Below, one piece after another: positions 18,473 through 27,887 of a stretch of DNA of 64,000 bases. The stretch is from Clostridium sp. E02 (lineage in GTDB: Bacteria > Bacillota > Clostridia > Lachnospirales > Lachnospiraceae): the NCBI RefSeq assembly GCF_003833015.1, contig NZ_RJLQ01000013.1, positions 1-64,000 of the forward strand, in the 5' to 3' direction. The notes under the pieces are model-generated. The model saw only the letters and a program-made list of their open reading frames with translations. It ran no database searches and was not told where the DNA came from. The first letter of the stretch is position 1; each line of letters opens with the position of its first letter. A program made the translations under genes and the position numbers.

Positions 18473-18778
18473 TTAGTCAATTACTTTACCGGTTGCTTTT
18501 GCAACACGAACTTTTTTACCGTCTTTTAGTTCAAATTTAACTCTGGTAGCTTTTCCGCCAACAAGAAGCATTACATTGGAAATATCAAGTGCTGCTTCTT
18601 TCTGAACGATACCACCCTGTGGGTTACCCTGGCCCGGTTTCACATGTTTTGTTACCATGTTCACACCTTCTACAACCACTTTACTATTCTTCATATCTAC
18701 ATGAAGAACTTTACCCTGTTTATCTTTATCTTTACCTGTAATCACTTTTACAAGATCTTCTCTTTTTATTTTATGCAC
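18473..18778 (-). CDS. rplX: 50S ribosomal protein L24 (uL24)
   Basis: 101 residues with a KOW domain (LVKVITGKDKDKQGKVLHVD). The start is a GTG at 18778, nine bases after GGAGG. Early assembly protein near the exit-tunnel mouth. Confidence 0.96.
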   Translation of the reverse strand: MHKIKREDLVKVITGKDKDKQGKVLHVDMKNSKVVVEGVNMVTKHVKPGQGNPQGGIVQKEAALDISNVMLLVGGKATRVKFELKDGKKVRVAKATGKVID

Positions 18779-18792
18779 AGTCCGACACCTCC

Positions 18793-19161
18793 TTATAATA
18801 CTTCTGGAGCTAAGGAAACAATCTTCATGAAATGTTTCTCTCTTAACTCTCTGGCAACCGGTCCAAAGATACGAGTACCTTTTGGAGTCTTGTCATCTTT
18901 GATAATAACGGCAGCGTTCTCATCGAACTTGATATAGGATCCGTCTTTACGACGTGCGCCCTTTACAGTGCGTACAACAACGGCCTTTACAACGTCGCCC
19001 TTCTTAACAACACCACCAGGTGTTGCATCCTTAATGGTGGCAACGATAACATCACCAATGCTAGCATATCTTCTTGTAGATCCGCCCAACACTCGGATAC
19101 AAAGTATTTCTTTTGCACCAGTATTGTCGGCAACCTTTAATCTGGTTTCCTGCTGAATCAT
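18793..19161 (-). CDS. rplN: 50S ribosomal protein L14 (uL14)
   Basis: 122 residues, [20 protein letters not shown] to [11 protein letters not shown], the exact family length. Forms an intersubunit bridge with 16S rRNA and is the docking site of silencing factor RsfS. Confidence 0.98.
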   Translation of the reverse strand: MIQQETRLKVADNTGAKEILCIRVLGGSTRRYASIGDVIVATIKDATPGGVVKKGDVVKAVVVRTVKGARRKDGSYIKFDENAAVIIKDDKTPKGTRIFGPVARELREKHFMKIVSLAPEVL

Positions 19162-19187
19162 GCCTGTTACTCCTTCCTAGAAATAAA

Positions 19188-19442
19188 TTATTTCGCTCTT
19201 ACGAGAACTTCAACAAGTCTCCATCTTTTGTCTTTAGACAATGGTCTTGTCTCCATAACTTTTACTGTATCGCCCATGTTGCAATCATTTTTCTCATCAT
19301 GAGCTTTTAATTTATACGTTCTTTTTACGATCTTGCCGTATAAAGGATGTTCTACATGGTCTACAATGGCTACAACGATGGTCTTATCCATCTTGTTGCT
19401 CACAACCTTACCAGTACGGGTTTTTCTAAGATTTCTTTCCAC
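19188..19442 (-). CDS. rpsQ: 30S ribosomal protein S17 (uS17)
   Basis: 84 residues from a GTG at 19442 that follows GGAG by nine bases; the longer frame to 19514 is untranslated spacer. Family blocks [19 protein letters not shown] and [20 protein letters not shown]. Confidence 0.96.
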   Translation of the reverse strand: MERNLRKTRTGKVVSNKMDKTIVVAIVDHVEHPLYGKIVKRTYKLKAHDEKNDCNMGDTVKVMETRPLSKDKRWRLVEVLVRAK

Positions 19443-19538
19443 GTTCGGTGTTCTCCTTTCAAGTTTGGCCTTATCGGCCCTATCTATAAGTTTACACACA
19501 CTCGTGTGTGTCATGCTTTTTAAAAAATAAGCTGGAAC

Positions 19539-19751
19539 CTAAGCTAATTTAGCCTTCTCAGTTATAACAGTCTGAATTCTGGCAATGTTTTTGCGAACAT
19601 CTTTGATTCGGCTTGTGTTATCAAGCTGATTGGTTGCATTCTGAAATCTTAAGTTAAAAAGTTCTTTCTTTGCAGCTACTAATTCTTCATTCAGTTCAGC
19701 AGCTGATTTTCCTTTTAATTCTTCAACATACTTATTCATTTTCACTGTCAT
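19539..19751 (-). CDS. rpmC: 50S ribosomal protein L29 (uL29)
   Basis: Up to 70 residues; a GTG two codons later ([14 protein letters not shown]) is an equally likely start because the AAGGCGG box is nine bases from it, whereas the ATG at 19751 is only three bases away. Helical hairpin protein near the tunnel exit, contacting signal recognition particle. Start overlaps the rplP stop. Confidence 0.95.
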   Translation of the reverse strand: MTVKMNKYVEELKGKSAAELNEELVAAKKELFNLRFQNATNQLDNTSRIKDVRKNIARIQTVITEKAKLA

Positions 19752-20173
19752 TCACCGCCTTCTAAATCTGCTTTAGCAGCAATTTTACATCTGCATGGTA
19801 ACTTATGCATAGCAAGACGTAAAGCTTCACGTGCTGTTTCTTCAGGTACTCCAGCGATTTCGAATAATACACGGCCTGGCTTTACGACTGCTACCCAGTA
19901 CTCCAGAGCGCCCTTACCGGAACCCATACGGGTCTCTGCTGGCTTTGCTGTTACGGGTTTATCTGGGAAAATCTTAATCCAGACTTTACCACCACGCTTA
20001 ATATAACGAGTCATGGCAACACGTGCTGCCTCGATCTGATTAGATTTGATCCAACATGGGTCTAAAGCGACTAAACCGAACTCACCGTTGCTGATCTTAT
20101 TGCCTCTTAACGCTTTACCAGCCATGGATCCACGGAACTGTTTACGACGCTTAACTCTTTTAGGCATTAACAT
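19748..20173 (-). CDS. rplP: 50S ribosomal protein L16 (uL16)
   Basis: 141 residues, [20 protein letters not shown] at the start. Organises the A-site region of the large subunit. Its ATG shares a base with the rpsC stop (TAATG), so translation is coupled; GGGAG lies nine bases upstream. Confidence 0.97.
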   Translation of the reverse strand: MLMPKRVKRRKQFRGSMAGKALRGNKISNGEFGLVALDPCWIKSNQIEAARVAMTRYIKRGGKVWIKIFPDKPVTAKPAETRMGSGKGALEYWVAVVKPGRVLFEIAGVPEETAREALRLAMHKLPCRCKIAAKADLEGGE

Positions 20174-20829
20174 TATTTATCGCTCCCTTCCTTTTTTCCT
20201 TTAGTTGGAAGTACTTCGCCATTGTAGATCCATACCTTAACGCCAACTTTACCGAAGGTAGTATCTGCTTCTGCGAAACCATAGTCAATATCTGCTCTGA
20301 GTGTCTGTAACGGAATCGTTCCTTCGCTGTAGAACTCAGTACGAGCCATATCAGCACCGCCAAGACGTCCTGCAACTGCAGTCTTAATTCCCTTAATCCC
20401 AGATTTCATGGAACGACCCATAGTAGATTTCATAGCACGACGGAAGGAAATACGATTCACTAACTGCTGTGCAATGGATTCAGCTACTAATTGAGCATCT
20501 TTGTCTGGTCTTTTGATTTCTTTGATATCAACGAATAATCTTTTATCTGTAAGCTTCTGAACTTCTTTCTTTAATTTCTCAATCTCAGATCCGCCTTTGC
20601 CGATAACAACGCCAGGTTTAGCTGTGTGAATGATAAGTTTAATACGTTCAGATGCTCTTTCAATTTCAATATTAGAAATGCCGGCGCTGTATAATCTCTT
20701 TTTCAGGAATTTTCTGATTGCATAATCTTCTACCAGGTTATCTGCGAAATCAGCTTCAGCATACCATTTTGAGTCCCAGTCTTTAATAACACCGACTCTT
20801 AAGCCGTGTGGATTAACTTTCTGTCCCAT
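20173..20829 (-). CDS. rpsC: 30S ribosomal protein S3 (uS3)
   Basis: 218 residues. [20 protein letters not shown] at the start, KH domain with [15 protein letters not shown] near residue 73, and carboxy domain [18 protein letters not shown]. Lies at the mRNA entry site with helicase-like function. Confidence 0.98.
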   Translation of the reverse strand: MGQKVNPHGLRVGVIKDWDSKWYAEADFADNLVEDYAIRKFLKKRLYSAGISNIEIERASERIKLIIHTAKPGVVIGKGGSEIEKLKKEVQKLTDKRLFVDIKEIKRPDKDAQLVAESIAQQLVNRISFRRAMKSTMGRSMKSGIKGIKTAVAGRLGGADMARTEFYSEGTIPLQTLRADIDYGFAEADTTFGKVGVKVWIYNGEVLPTKGKKEGSDK

Positions 20830-20840
20830 TATTTGCCTCC

Positions 20841-21227
20841 TTATTTTTCATTAAGCACGATGGAAATATGGCTCATTCTCTTTTCGATTCTATAAGCGCG
20901 ACCCTGTGCTCTTGGTTTTACTCTTTTCATTGTCGGTCCCTTGTTCGCAAAACATTCTTCAACATAAAGTTTCGCAGGGTCCATACCATTGTTATTCTCA
21001 GCGTTTGCAATTGCTGATTTTAATAATTTCTCTATTAAAGTAGAAGCATATCTGGGATTGTAAATCACAATACCAAGTGCACTTGTCACGTCTTTGCCTC
21101 TGATGGCATCTAATACGAAGCATGCTTTCTGAACGGAAACCCTAGCGTAAGATAACTTTGCTGTTGGTCTAGTGTCCTTCACGGCATTTCTTTCTCTCTT
21201 AATCTGGCTTCTATGTCCTTTAGCCAT
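20841..21227 (-). CDS. rplV: 50S ribosomal protein L22 (uL22)
   Basis: 128 residues from the ATG at 21227 (AAAGGAGG upstream). The carboxy hairpin [20 protein letters not shown] lines the exit tunnel and is where macrolide-resistance changes occur in other species. Confidence 0.97.
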   Translation of the reverse strand: MAKGHRSQIKRERNAVKDTRPTAKLSYARVSVQKACFVLDAIRGKDVTSALGIVIYNPRYASTLIEKLLKSAIANAENNNGMDPAKLYVEECFANKGPTMKRVKPRAQGRAYRIEKRMSHISIVLNEK

Positions 21228-21298
21228 GGTGAATCCTCCTTTCAACTTAACGCCCTTTGGGAATCTCTAAAAACGCCCGAAGGGTGTCTGTCTCTTTA

Positions 21299-21580
21299 TT
21301 ACTTACGGCCTGACTTCTTCTCGTCCTTGCCGTGTCCTCTGTAGGTTCTAGTAGCAACAAATTCACCCAGTTTATGTCCAACCATATCTTCTGAAACATA
21401 TACCGGAACGTGTTTTCTGCCATCGTGAACTGCAATTGTATGTCCAACCATCTGCGGGAAGATTGTAGAACGGCGGGACCAGGTCTTAATTACCTGTTTT
21501 TTTCCTGCTTCGTTCATAGCATCTACTTTTTTTAGTAAATGAGCATCTGCAAATGGTCCTTTTTTAAGTGAGCGAGCCAT
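21299..21580 (-). CDS. rpsS: 30S ribosomal protein S19 (uS19)
   Basis: 93 residues, [20 protein letters not shown] to a basic tail ending KKSGRK. Small-subunit head protein. The 71-base gap to rplV contains a short GC-rich stem (CACCCTTCGGGCG) followed by five T on the minus strand, a possible weak attenuator. Confidence 0.98.
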   Translation of the reverse strand: MARSLKKGPFADAHLLKKVDAMNEAGKKQVIKTWSRRSTIFPQMVGHTIAVHDGRKHVPVYVSEDMVGHKLGEFVATRTYRGHGKDEKKSGRK

Positions 21581-21599
21581 AGATTCTAACCTCCTTCAA

Positions 21600-22448
21600 T
21601 TATTTAACGGTCTTTCCATCTCTGCTTCTAACGATTAATTTGTTAGACTGCTTGTGTTTCTTTCTGGTCTTTAAACCAAGTGCTGGTTTGCCCCATGGTG
21701 TACATGGACCTGGACGTCCAATACCAGTCTTACCTTCACCACCACCGTGTGGATGGTCATTCGGGTTCATAACAGAACCACGTACTGTAGGACGGAATCC
21801 CATATGACGTTTTCTACCAGCTTTACCGATATTGATCAGGTTGTGATCTCCGTTGCCTACTACACCAATGGTAGCTCTGCAGTTGATCGGAACCATTCTC
21901 ATCTCACCGGAAGGAAGACGAAGGGTTGCATATTTGCCTTCTTTCGCCATTAGCTGTGCACCGTTTCCTGCCGAACGAACTAACTGTCCGCCTTTACCAG
22001 GATAAAGTTCAATGTTGTGAACCTGTGTACCTACTGGAATCTTGCCTAATGCCATACAGTTTCCAACCTTAGGTTCAGCAGTATCACCGCTCATAATTTT
22101 CATTCCGTCTTTCAAGCCAGCCGGTGCAAGAATATAAGCCTTTGTTCCATCTGCATAGCTAAGCAATGCGATATTAGCAGTTCTGTTTGGATCGTACTCA
22201 ACACCAACAACAGTTGCTGGAATACCATCCTTGCTGTTTCTCTTAAAATCGATGATTCTATATTTTCGTTTAACTCCGCCTCCGCGATGTCTAACTGTAA
22301 TTTTACCCTGATTGTTACGACCAGCTGTCTTTTTAATGGTCTTGCCGATCAGTGACTTCTCTGGAGTTGATTTTGTAATTTCAGCAAAATCAGAACCAGT
22401 CATTTGTCTTCTGGAAGGGGTATATGGGTTATACTTTTTAATTCCCAT
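21600..22448 (-). CDS. rplB: 50S ribosomal protein L2 (uL2)
   Basis: 282 residues from the ATG at 22448 (AAAGGAG upstream). Contains [20 protein letters not shown] near residue 222, with the histidine at the peptidyl-transferase-associated tip. Frame upstream to 22541 runs through a tandem repeat and is not coding. Confidence 0.98.
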   Translation of the reverse strand: MGIKKYNPYTPSRRQMTGSDFAEITKSTPEKSLIGKTIKKTAGRNNQGKITVRHRGGGVKRKYRIIDFKRNSKDGIPATVVGVEYDPNRTANIALLSYADGTKAYILAPAGLKDGMKIMSGDTAEPKVGNCMALGKIPVGTQVHNIELYPGKGGQLVRSAGNGAQLMAKEGKYATLRLPSGEMRMVPINCRATIGVVGNGDHNLINIGKAGRKRHMGFRPTVRGSVMNPNDHPHGGGEGKTGIGRPGPCTPWGKPALGLKTRKKHKQSNKLIVRSRDGKTVK

Positions 22449-22460
22449 GAATATTTCTCC

Positions 22461-22560
22461 TTTCTGCTTTTTCGTCCAGGCTTTCTGGACATAAAGTGAG
22501 GCACTAAGGCTCTCTGCTTTTTGTCCACACTTTCCGAACATAAAAGTATGTCAGTAAGGT
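22461..22560. repeat. Two 50-bp imperfect tandem repeats between rplW and rplB
   Basis: Units 22461-22510 and 22511-22560 share the pattern TnTCTGCTTTTT..GTCCA...TTTC...ACATAAA...AGTAAGG in the same order. On the minus strand unit 1 forms the hairpin GTCCAG-AAAGC-CTGGAC; unit 2 has a weaker version. They lie in the rplB leader. Confidence 0.65.
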
Positions 22561-22653
22561 GTATCAACGCCGCCTGGCGTATCTTATTGTCGTGATATAA
22601 TGTTCATCACATAGTTGGCTAATGGTTTCGCTCCACTGCCTAGCGATTCAATC

Positions 22654-22953
22654 TTACAGACCTTCAAAAATTTCGATATCTTTGCTTTCAGCGGTTAACT
22701 GTACAATCGCTTTTTTTGTCTTAGCTGTTCTACCAAAAGTCGTACCTCTTCTTTTGATTTTACCATCTAAGTTCATCGTATTTACACGAGCCACGATTGT
22801 TCCTGGGAACATTTTCTCAACGGCTTCTTTGATCATAGTCTTATTCGCTTCCGTGTGCACCATGAATGTGTACTTCTTGGATGCCATCGCGTTCATACTT
22901 TTCTCTGTTACGACTGGTTTTTGAATTACATCATAATATTTAATATCTGCCAT
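22654..22953 (-). CDS. rplW: 50S ribosomal protein L23 (uL23)
   Basis: 99 residues, [20 protein letters not shown] at the start. Sits at the tunnel exit and recruits trigger factor and signal recognition particle. Its ATG overlaps the rplD stop by one base. Confidence 0.97.
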   Translation of the reverse strand: MADIKYYDVIQKPVVTEKSMNAMASKKYTFMVHTEANKTMIKEAVEKMFPGTIVARVNTMNLDGKIKRRGTTFGRTAKTKKAIVQLTAESKDIEIFEGL

Positions 22954-23573
22954 TATGCGTACACCTCCTCGATTGCTGCAACAGCAGTCTTGGTAGCAAC
23001 GACTGTGTTATACTTTAAGATATCGTATACATTGATTGTGTTCACAAATGCAGTCTTTACAGCAGTAATATTTCTTGCACTCATTGTTGCATTTGCGCTG
23101 TCATCGCCAACAACGACCAAAGCTTTGGATACCTTTAAATTATCTAATACAGCCTGGAATTTCTTTGTTTTGATCTCATCAAATTTCAACTCATCAACAA
23201 CAATGAACTTGTTCTCATTCACTCTGCTTGTTAAAGCGGACTTTAAAGCAAGTCTTCTTTCTTTCTTGTTGAGTCTAATTGTATAATCTCTTGGAGCGGG
23301 AGCAAAAACAACTCCACCGCCTGTCCACTGCGGAGATCTAGTAGATCCCTGTCTTGCATGACCGGTTCCTTTTTGCTTCCAGGGTTTTCTTCCGCCACCG
23401 GAAACTTCAGCACGTGTCTTTGCCTTCTGTGTTCCCTGACGCTTATTTGCAAGCTGGCTTACGACTGCCATGTGTACGAGATGTTCATTAACATCTACGC
23501 CAAACACTGCATCGTTTAACTCTAATGTGCCAACTTCTTTACCTTCCATATTGTAAACAGATACGTTTGCCAT
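22953..23573 (-). CDS. rplD: 50S ribosomal protein L4 (uL4)
   Basis: 206 residues from the ATG at 23573 (AAAGGAGG upstream). Tunnel loop [20 protein letters not shown] near residue 60. In E. coli L4 represses the S10 operon through the leader; whether that occurs here is unknown. Confidence 0.97.
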   Translation of the reverse strand: MANVSVYNMEGKEVGTLELNDAVFGVDVNEHLVHMAVVSQLANKRQGTQKAKTRAEVSGGGRKPWKQKGTGHARQGSTRSPQWTGGGVVFAPAPRDYTIRLNKKERRLALKSALTSRVNENKFIVVDELKFDEIKTKKFQAVLDNLKVSKALVVVGDDSANATMSARNITAVKTAFVNTINVYDILKYNTVVATKTAVAAIEEVYA

Positions 23574-23602
23574 CTGTGTGATCCTCCTTTCTGATAAAAG
23601 CA

Positions 23603-24238
23603 TTAGTTCGATGCTTTTACTGTTTCCTTAATTGTTACTAAGGACTTTTTCGGTCCTGGTACAGCACCTTTAACCAGAATCAGGTTAGTTTCTGCATCTA
23701 CCCTAACGATTTCAAGATTCTGAATCGTAATCCGCTTATTTCCCATGTGTCCTGGCATTTTCTTGCCCTTGAATACTTTACTGGGATCAGAAGCGGAACC
23801 ATTGGATCCTGCATGGCGATGAAACTTAGAACCATGAGCCATAGGTCCTCTGGACTGACCGTGTCTCTTAATAGCACCTTGGAAACCTTTACCTTTGGAG
23901 ATTGCGGTTACATCAATCTTATCGCCTGCGGCGAAGACATCTGCTTTGATTTCATCTTTTACCGAATACTGGTCAGCATTCTCTAATTTAAATTCTCTTA
24001 CGTATCTTTTATAAGATACACCAGCCTTATCAAAATGGCCCTTTATCGGTTTGCTTACAAGTTTTTCTCTCTTGTCAACAAAACCAATCTGTACTGCACT
24101 GTAACCATCGTTCTCAGTGGTCTTAATCTGTGTCACTACACAAGGACCAGCCTGAAGAACGGTTACTGGAGTTAATGCTCCGTTCTCATTGAAGATTTGT
24201 GTCATTCCGACTTTGGTAGCTAAAATACCCTTCTTCAT
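23603..24238 (-). CDS. rplC: 50S ribosomal protein L3 (uL3)
   Basis: 211 residues from the ATG at 24238 with GGAGG upstream. [16 protein letters not shown] at the start and [19 protein letters not shown]-like block ([16 protein letters not shown]) near residue 125, containing the region near the peptidyl-transferase centre. Confidence 0.97.
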   Translation of the reverse strand: MKKGILATKVGMTQIFNENGALTPVTVLQAGPCVVTQIKTTENDGYSAVQIGFVDKREKLVSKPIKGHFDKAGVSYKRYVREFKLENADQYSVKDEIKADVFAAGDKIDVTAISKGKGFQGAIKRHGQSRGPMAHGSKFHRHAGSNGSASDPSKVFKGKKMPGHMGNKRITIQNLEIVRVDAETNLILVKGAVPGPKKSLVTIKETVKASN

Positions 24239-24261
24239 GTTTTTTACCTCCTGTTTGTTAA

Positions 24262-24296
24262 TTCTACAGCGGATTGCTTTCGCAATCATCCTAGAA
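24262..24296 (-). promoter_or_regulatory. Hairpin with GAAA tetraloop before rplC
   Basis: Minus strand GATTGC-GAAA-GCAATC is a perfect stem capped by a GNRA loop, extended through an internal loop by TTCTA / TAGAA. It ends about 20 bases before the rplC start, within a 271-base spacer that also has an eight-pair GCTTATGT / ACATAAGC stem. No known leader family was matched. Confidence 0.5.
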
Positions 24297-24509
24297 CAGC
24301 CCAATATACGTGGAACACTATGACTCCGCCTAGCGAAGATGTTGATTCCTTACAGGAAAAAGTGTTGCTTCTATATTAAAACCCTTCAGGATATGCATTG
24401 ACCACTTCATATCTGTCTTTTAGACGCTTATGTGTAAAAGCTTTTCTCAACCATGAGACCATACATAAGCTTAGTGACAATGAAACTTCCATTCGATTGT
24501 AGATGAAGA

Positions 24510-24827
24510 TTATTTATTCTTCATCTTGATATCAATGTAAACACCAGCCGGCATTTCCAGTCTTGATAATGCATCAACTGTTTTCTGACTTGGTGTAATG
24601 ATATCGATGAGTCTCTTATGGGTTCTCTGCTCGAACTGTTCTCTGGAATCTTTGTATTTATGAACCGCTCTTAAGATAGTTACCACTTCTTTCTTAGTTG
24701 GTAACGGCACCGGCCCACTCACTTTAGATCCTGTCTTTTTTACAGTGTCGATGATTTTGCCCGCAGACTGATCAACTAACTGATGATCATACGCCTTTAA
24801 TGTGATTCTCATTACTTGACTTGCCAT
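24510..24827 (-). CDS. rpsJ: 30S ribosomal protein S10 (uS10, NusE)
   Basis: 105 residues from the ATG at 24827, 11 bases after [25 protein letters not shown] and [12 protein letters not shown] are typical. It also acts with NusB in antitermination. First gene of the S10-spc cluster. Confidence 0.97.
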   Translation of the reverse strand: MASQVMRITLKAYDHQLVDQSAGKIIDTVKKTGSKVSGPVPLPTKKEVVTILRAVHKYKDSREQFEQRTHKRLIDIITPSQKTVDALSRLEMPAGVYIDIKMKNK

Positions 24828-24864
24828 AAAAAAAGTCGCCTCCTTTTCGCACTTAATAGAAGTA

Positions 24865-24966
24865 CGACAAGCGGTGACTGTACACGTTCCCGTGTGTGTC
24901 TTCATAGACTCACACGAACCTTCTGTTTAATCAAACAAAATTTTAAATTTGTACAGTGACTTGTCG
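24865..24966 (-). promoter_or_regulatory. Structured rpsJ leader RNA
   Basis: On the minus strand an outer helix joins CGACAAG plus ACTGTACA (24950-24966) to TGTACAGT plus CTTGTCG (24865-24884), 15 pairs with one internal loop. It encloses GTTT-GATT-AAAC and the hairpin CGTGTG-A-GTC-TATGAA-GAC-A-CACACG (24891-24916). The element ends about 37 nt before rpsJ and lies in a leader of about 220 nt. A role in ribosomal-protein feedback is inferred. Confidence 0.6.
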
Positions 24967-25056
24967 CCAGTTTCCTAACTTGACATTCGCTCCACGGAAA
25001 ACTTGCTTCTTCAGCAACAACCTCTCGCTTCACAGCTATCATGCCACAGCCTTAGT

Positions 25057-25085
25057 ATAATACCATATATTTTTTTACATTGCAA
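25057..25085 (-). promoter_or_regulatory. Sigma-A promoter for the S10 operon
   Basis: Minus strand TTGCAA (25080-25085), 17-base spacer, TATTAT (25057-25062). It lies between the terminator of the upstream gene and the rpsJ leader. Confidence 0.75.
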
Positions 25086-25096
25086 GTATTTTATTC

Positions 25097-25134
25097 AAAA
25101 AAAAATGCAAAATCTGAATTATACAGTTTTTGCA
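25097..25134 (-). terminator. Terminator of the 450-residue wall-binding protein gene
   Basis: Minus strand TGCAAAAACTG / CAGATTTTGCA (one mismatch), loop TATAATT, then nine T. Starts 13 bases after the stop codon. Confidence 0.9.
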
Positions 25135-25146
25135 CCTTTTTTATTC

Positions 25147-26499
25147 TTACCAAGTCGGTTCTACTGGCTCTCTTCCTACGTTTCCAGAAACTGAATCACC
25201 ATCGACCGCCAACAATTTCCCACTGTTCGTAGTCGTATATTTGATTCCATCCGCATCTTTGACGGTGTGCCCTTTTGCTACCCTGCCACTTGCATTTACC
25301 ACATAAGTAGTCGCGCTGCTGCCAGTTGGCAGATCTATCGCTTCATATTTCATACCACCTTCTGCACACTGAAGTTTTCCTTGATAATATAGGTAACCGT
25401 CTTTTACTCCAGTATATCCACGACCACTTCCACTAAAGTAATAGGTACATTCATCTCCGTCCCCTTCTGTTACCTTAACTTTTCCCGTCTGCATGGTACT
25501 TGTTTTTTTGTCTCCAAAATAGACTGCTGTATACTCAGTACTACTTCCTATCTTAAGCTTCTGCAACCCATAGACTGGATTGCCTAATTCATTAAACAAA
25601 TAGTTCTTTCCATTGATTTTTTTCAGATCCGATGTACTTGCTTCCTCTTTCTTCGGTCCAGATTTTGGAACTCCTGAACTGGAAAAATAAAACCATTCTA
25701 CATTCTCTTCATATCCTACTATATCTTGAGGGGGTTCTACGGAATACCAGCCCACTCTAAGTTTACCGTTGCTATCGTAGTATTTGTAATTCTCAATCTC
25801 GTTATCCGCATTCTGACTTCCTACATTCCTCCAGCCAGTCTGTAGTGCACCTTCAGAGTCAAAACAATAAGAGATCCCATCAATCTTATAGGAATCATAG
25901 TCTCCTGACATATCCTTAGGAATGTATTTTTTCCCATTCTCATAGAAATAATACCAATGTTTTCCATCATCGTTATCTCCTGGAGTTACTCGATCTGGAT
26001 CATAGTCACTATCGGGGGGAAACAGTTTCTGCCAACCGGTACGCATTGCTCCATCTGTACCGCTGTAATAAAGATCATCCTGTATCCAACCAGTCTGCAT
26101 CTCTCCGTTGCCATCAAAATAATACCATTTGTTGTTAATCTTTGACCAGTTATCCATAATGGCCTTTCCGCTACTACCGAAATAGTACCATTTATACTGG
26201 GAACTACCAGAATCTTGGAATTTCATCCATTTATCCGTAACGAGAATTCCGTTGGCATCTACATAATACGTATTCTCAACCCAGGTATTAATTGCCATTT
26301 TCCCATCGCTGTCCAAATACCGCCATAAGTTGTCCGCACCTTTCTTCCAGGTGTTGGTCATCCGATTCCCATTGGTATCGGTATAGATCCATGTGTTTTC
26401 TGACTGTTTCTGTTCCCACTCAGCATGTGCATTTATAGTAACAGCACCAAGCGTTAATAAAGCAGTTGTAGCCAGTACAATGAGGCCTTTTCTTTTCAT
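25147..26499 (-). CDS. Secreted protein made of cell-wall-binding repeats
   Basis: 450 residues. Signal peptide in residues 1-26 (cut after INAHA). From residue 27 nearly to the end the protein consists of about a dozen or more degenerate aromatic repeats (WIYTDTNGNRMTNTW, WYYFGSSGKAIMDNW, WYYFDGNGEMQTGW, YYSGTDGAMRTGW), some expanded by acidic loops (PDSDYDPDRVTPGDNDDGK). No separate enzymatic domain is seen, so it may be a wall-coating or adhesive protein. ATG at 26499 follows AAGGAG by eight bases. It has its own promoter and terminator. Related in repeat type to the two genes at 5432-7708. Confidence 0.85.
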   Translation of the reverse strand: MKRKGLIVLATTALLTLGAVTINAHAEWEQKQSENTWIYTDTNGNRMTNTWKKGADNLWRYLDSDGKMAINTWVENTYYVDANGILVTDKWMKFQDSGSSQYKWYYFGSSGKAIMDNWSKINNKWYYFDGNGEMQTGWIQDDLYYSGTDGAMRTGWQKLFPPDSDYDPDRVTPGDNDDGKHWYYFYENGKKYIPKDMSGDYDSYKIDGISYCFDSEGALQTGWRNVGSQNADNEIENYKYYDSNGKLRVGWYSVEPPQDIVGYEENVEWFYFSSSGVPKSGPKKEEASTSDLKKINGKNYLFNELGNPVYGLQKLKIGSSTEYTAVYFGDKKTSTMQTGKVKVTEGDGDECTYYFSGSGRGYTGVKDGYLYYQGKLQCAEGGMKYEAIDLPTGSSATTYVVNASGRVAKGHTVKDADGIKYTTTNSGKLLAVDGDSVSGNVGREPVEPTW

Positions 26500-26537
26500 A
26501 TCTCCACTCCTTACAGGGATTTCCTTTTCTGTAATTT

Positions 26538-26566
26538 ATTTTAACAATTAATCTAAGAATATTCAA
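26538..26566 (-). promoter_or_regulatory. Sigma-A promoter for the 450-residue wall-binding protein
   Basis: Minus strand TTGAAT (26561-26566), 17-base spacer, TAAAAT (26538-26543), about 40 bases before the start. Confidence 0.6.
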
Positions 26567-26629
26567 CTGTTTTAATCTTTCATTTCTATTACGAATTTAT
26601 TTCCGTAAAAAAAGTACTATTAATCAAGT

Positions 26630-26660
26630 AAGCGGACCCAACGCATTCGGCCCGCTTTTA
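26630..26660. terminator. Hairpin after the cysteine-rich gene
   Basis: AAGCGG and CCGCTT flank a GC-rich partly paired centre. The T-rich tail (TTTTATTT) is on the plus strand, while the nearest gene (26686-26874) is on the minus strand, so the direction is uncertain. Confidence 0.4.
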
Positions 26661-26685
26661 TTTATAATTAATCTACAGAAAACTT

Positions 26686-26874
26686 TCACCTGCAGCAGTT
26701 TCTTCTTCTGCAACAGTTGTTGCCGCACATCCGAAACCCGCAGTTTACACAACCGCAGGAACGGTTGTAACACCGTTGATTGCAAATCCAACCACAATAA
26801 TTTGGTCCCCTCCATCTACACCAGCAATTTAAGCCACCGCAGCCAATGGAAAAGCCAAGTCGATAACAGCCCAT
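26686..26874 (-). CDS. Small cysteine-rich protein
   Basis: 62 residues with 15 cysteines spread over the whole length (for example CGGLNCWCRW, CGCVNCGF, NNCCRRRNCC), also rich in glycine, arginine, asparagine and tryptophan, no signal peptide. The ATG at 26874 is preceded by GAGGGG at good distance, and a -10-like TATAAT lies upstream, so it is expected to be expressed. The composition recalls small spore-coat or metal-binding peptides, or a ribosomally made cross-linked peptide, but no family is recognised and no modification enzyme is adjacent. A six-base inverted repeat, AAGGTG-TGAAT-CACCTT, lies at 26926-26942 between this gene and the divergent methyltransferase. Confidence 0.7.
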   Translation of the reverse strand: MGCYRLGFSIGCGGLNCWCRWRGPNYCGWICNQRCYNRSCGCVNCGFRMCGNNCCRRRNCCR

Positions 26875-26940
26875 AAGTTTTACCCCTCTTTTTTTGATAT
26901 ACTATATTATATCAGACATTCAGACAAGGTGTGAATCACC

Positions 26941-26969
26941 TTGACGCTCATGGTTCTATCCAGTATAAT
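26941..26969 (+). promoter_or_regulatory. Sigma-A promoter for the methyltransferase gene
   Basis: TTGACG (26941-26946), 17-base spacer, TATAAT (26964-26969). The -35 box overlaps the inverted repeat AAGGTG-n5-CACCTT. Confidence 0.75.
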
Positions 26970-27015
26970 CATAGAATCATGAAATGAATGAGTAAATAGA
27001 AAGGCGGCACGAATT

Positions 27016-27879
27016 ATGTGGATTGCAGACGGCTGGAGCGATTATGAAGTGATAGACTGTTCAGAAGGAGAGAAATTGGAGCGTTGGGGAAAGTATCTTC
27101 TGATACGTCCAGACCCTCAAGTCATCTGGTCCACCAAAAAAAAGGACCCAGGCTGGTTAAAGAAAAATGGACATTATCACCGAAGCCCAAAAGGCGGCGG
27201 AGAATGGGAGTTTTTTAACCTGCCAGAGCAATGGACCGTTAACTATAAAAATTTAACCTTTCAATTAAAACCTTTCAGTTTTAAACACACTGGACTTTTC
27301 CCAGAACAGGCAGCTAACTGGGACTGGTTTGGGGATAAAATCAGGAAAGCAAACCGGCCTATCAAGGTTTTAAACCTGTTTGCCTATACAGGTGGCGCAA
27401 CTCTCGCCGCAGCTGAGGCAGGTGCTATGGTTACCCATGTAGATGCCTCAAAAGGAATGGTAAGCTGGGCGAAGGAAAATGCCAAGTCATCGGGACTAGA
27501 ATCCACTTCCATCCGTTGGATCGTAGATGATTGTGTGAAATTTGTAGAACGGGAAATTCGAAGGGGCAACCATTATGATGCGATTATTATGGACCCTCCT
27601 TCCTATGGAAGAGGCCCCAAAGGTGAGATCTGGAAAATCGAAGAAGCGATTCATCCTTTGGTTAAGCTATGCGCTCAACTTTTATCGGATTCGCCCTTAT
27701 TTTTCTTGATTAACTCATATACCACTGGACTTGCTCCTTCCGTACTTTCTTATCTGATTTCCGTTGAGGTGTTCGCAAAATTCGGAGGTAACGTTCAGTC
27801 TGACGAAGTTGGACTCCCAGTTAAAAACGGGCTGGTTCTGCCCTGTGGTGCGTCTGGAAGATGGTCATCTGACCGTTGA
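27016..27879 (+). CDS. Class I SAM-dependent methyltransferase (RlmI/K-like)
   Basis: 287 residues. Amino region about 1-110 is a small beta domain; the Rossmann methyltransferase follows with the SAM motif NLFAYTGGATLAAAEAGA near residue 119 and motif IV IMDPPSYGRGPKGE near residue 195. The carboxy end GLVLPCGASGRW is conserved in this family. It resembles the RlmI/RlmL-K rRNA methyltransferases, so rRNA is the likely substrate, but the site cannot be told. ATG at 27016 follows AAAGGCGG. It is the only gene on the plus strand for several kilobases and ends nine bases from the convergent acyltransferase gene. Confidence 0.85.
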   Translation: MWIADGWSDYEVIDCSEGEKLERWGKYLLIRPDPQVIWSTKKKDPGWLKKNGHYHRSPKGGGEWEFFNLPEQWTVNYKNLTFQLKPFSFKHTGLFPEQAANWDWFGDKIRKANRPIKVLNLFAYTGGATLAAAEAGAMVTHVDASKGMVSWAKENAKSSGLESTSIRWIVDDCVKFVEREIRRGNHYDAIIMDPPSYGRGPKGEIWKIEEAIHPLVKLCAQLLSDSPLFFLINSYTTGLAPSVLSYLISVEVFAKFGGNVQSDEVGLPVKNGLVLPCGASGRWSSDR

Positions 27880-27887
27880 TGACTCAA

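Noticed and set aside
26624-26815. Overlapping 63-codon minus-strand ORF beside the cysteine-rich peptide.
   Set aside because: It is a shadow frame of the cysteine-rich gene and lacks its ribosome site.
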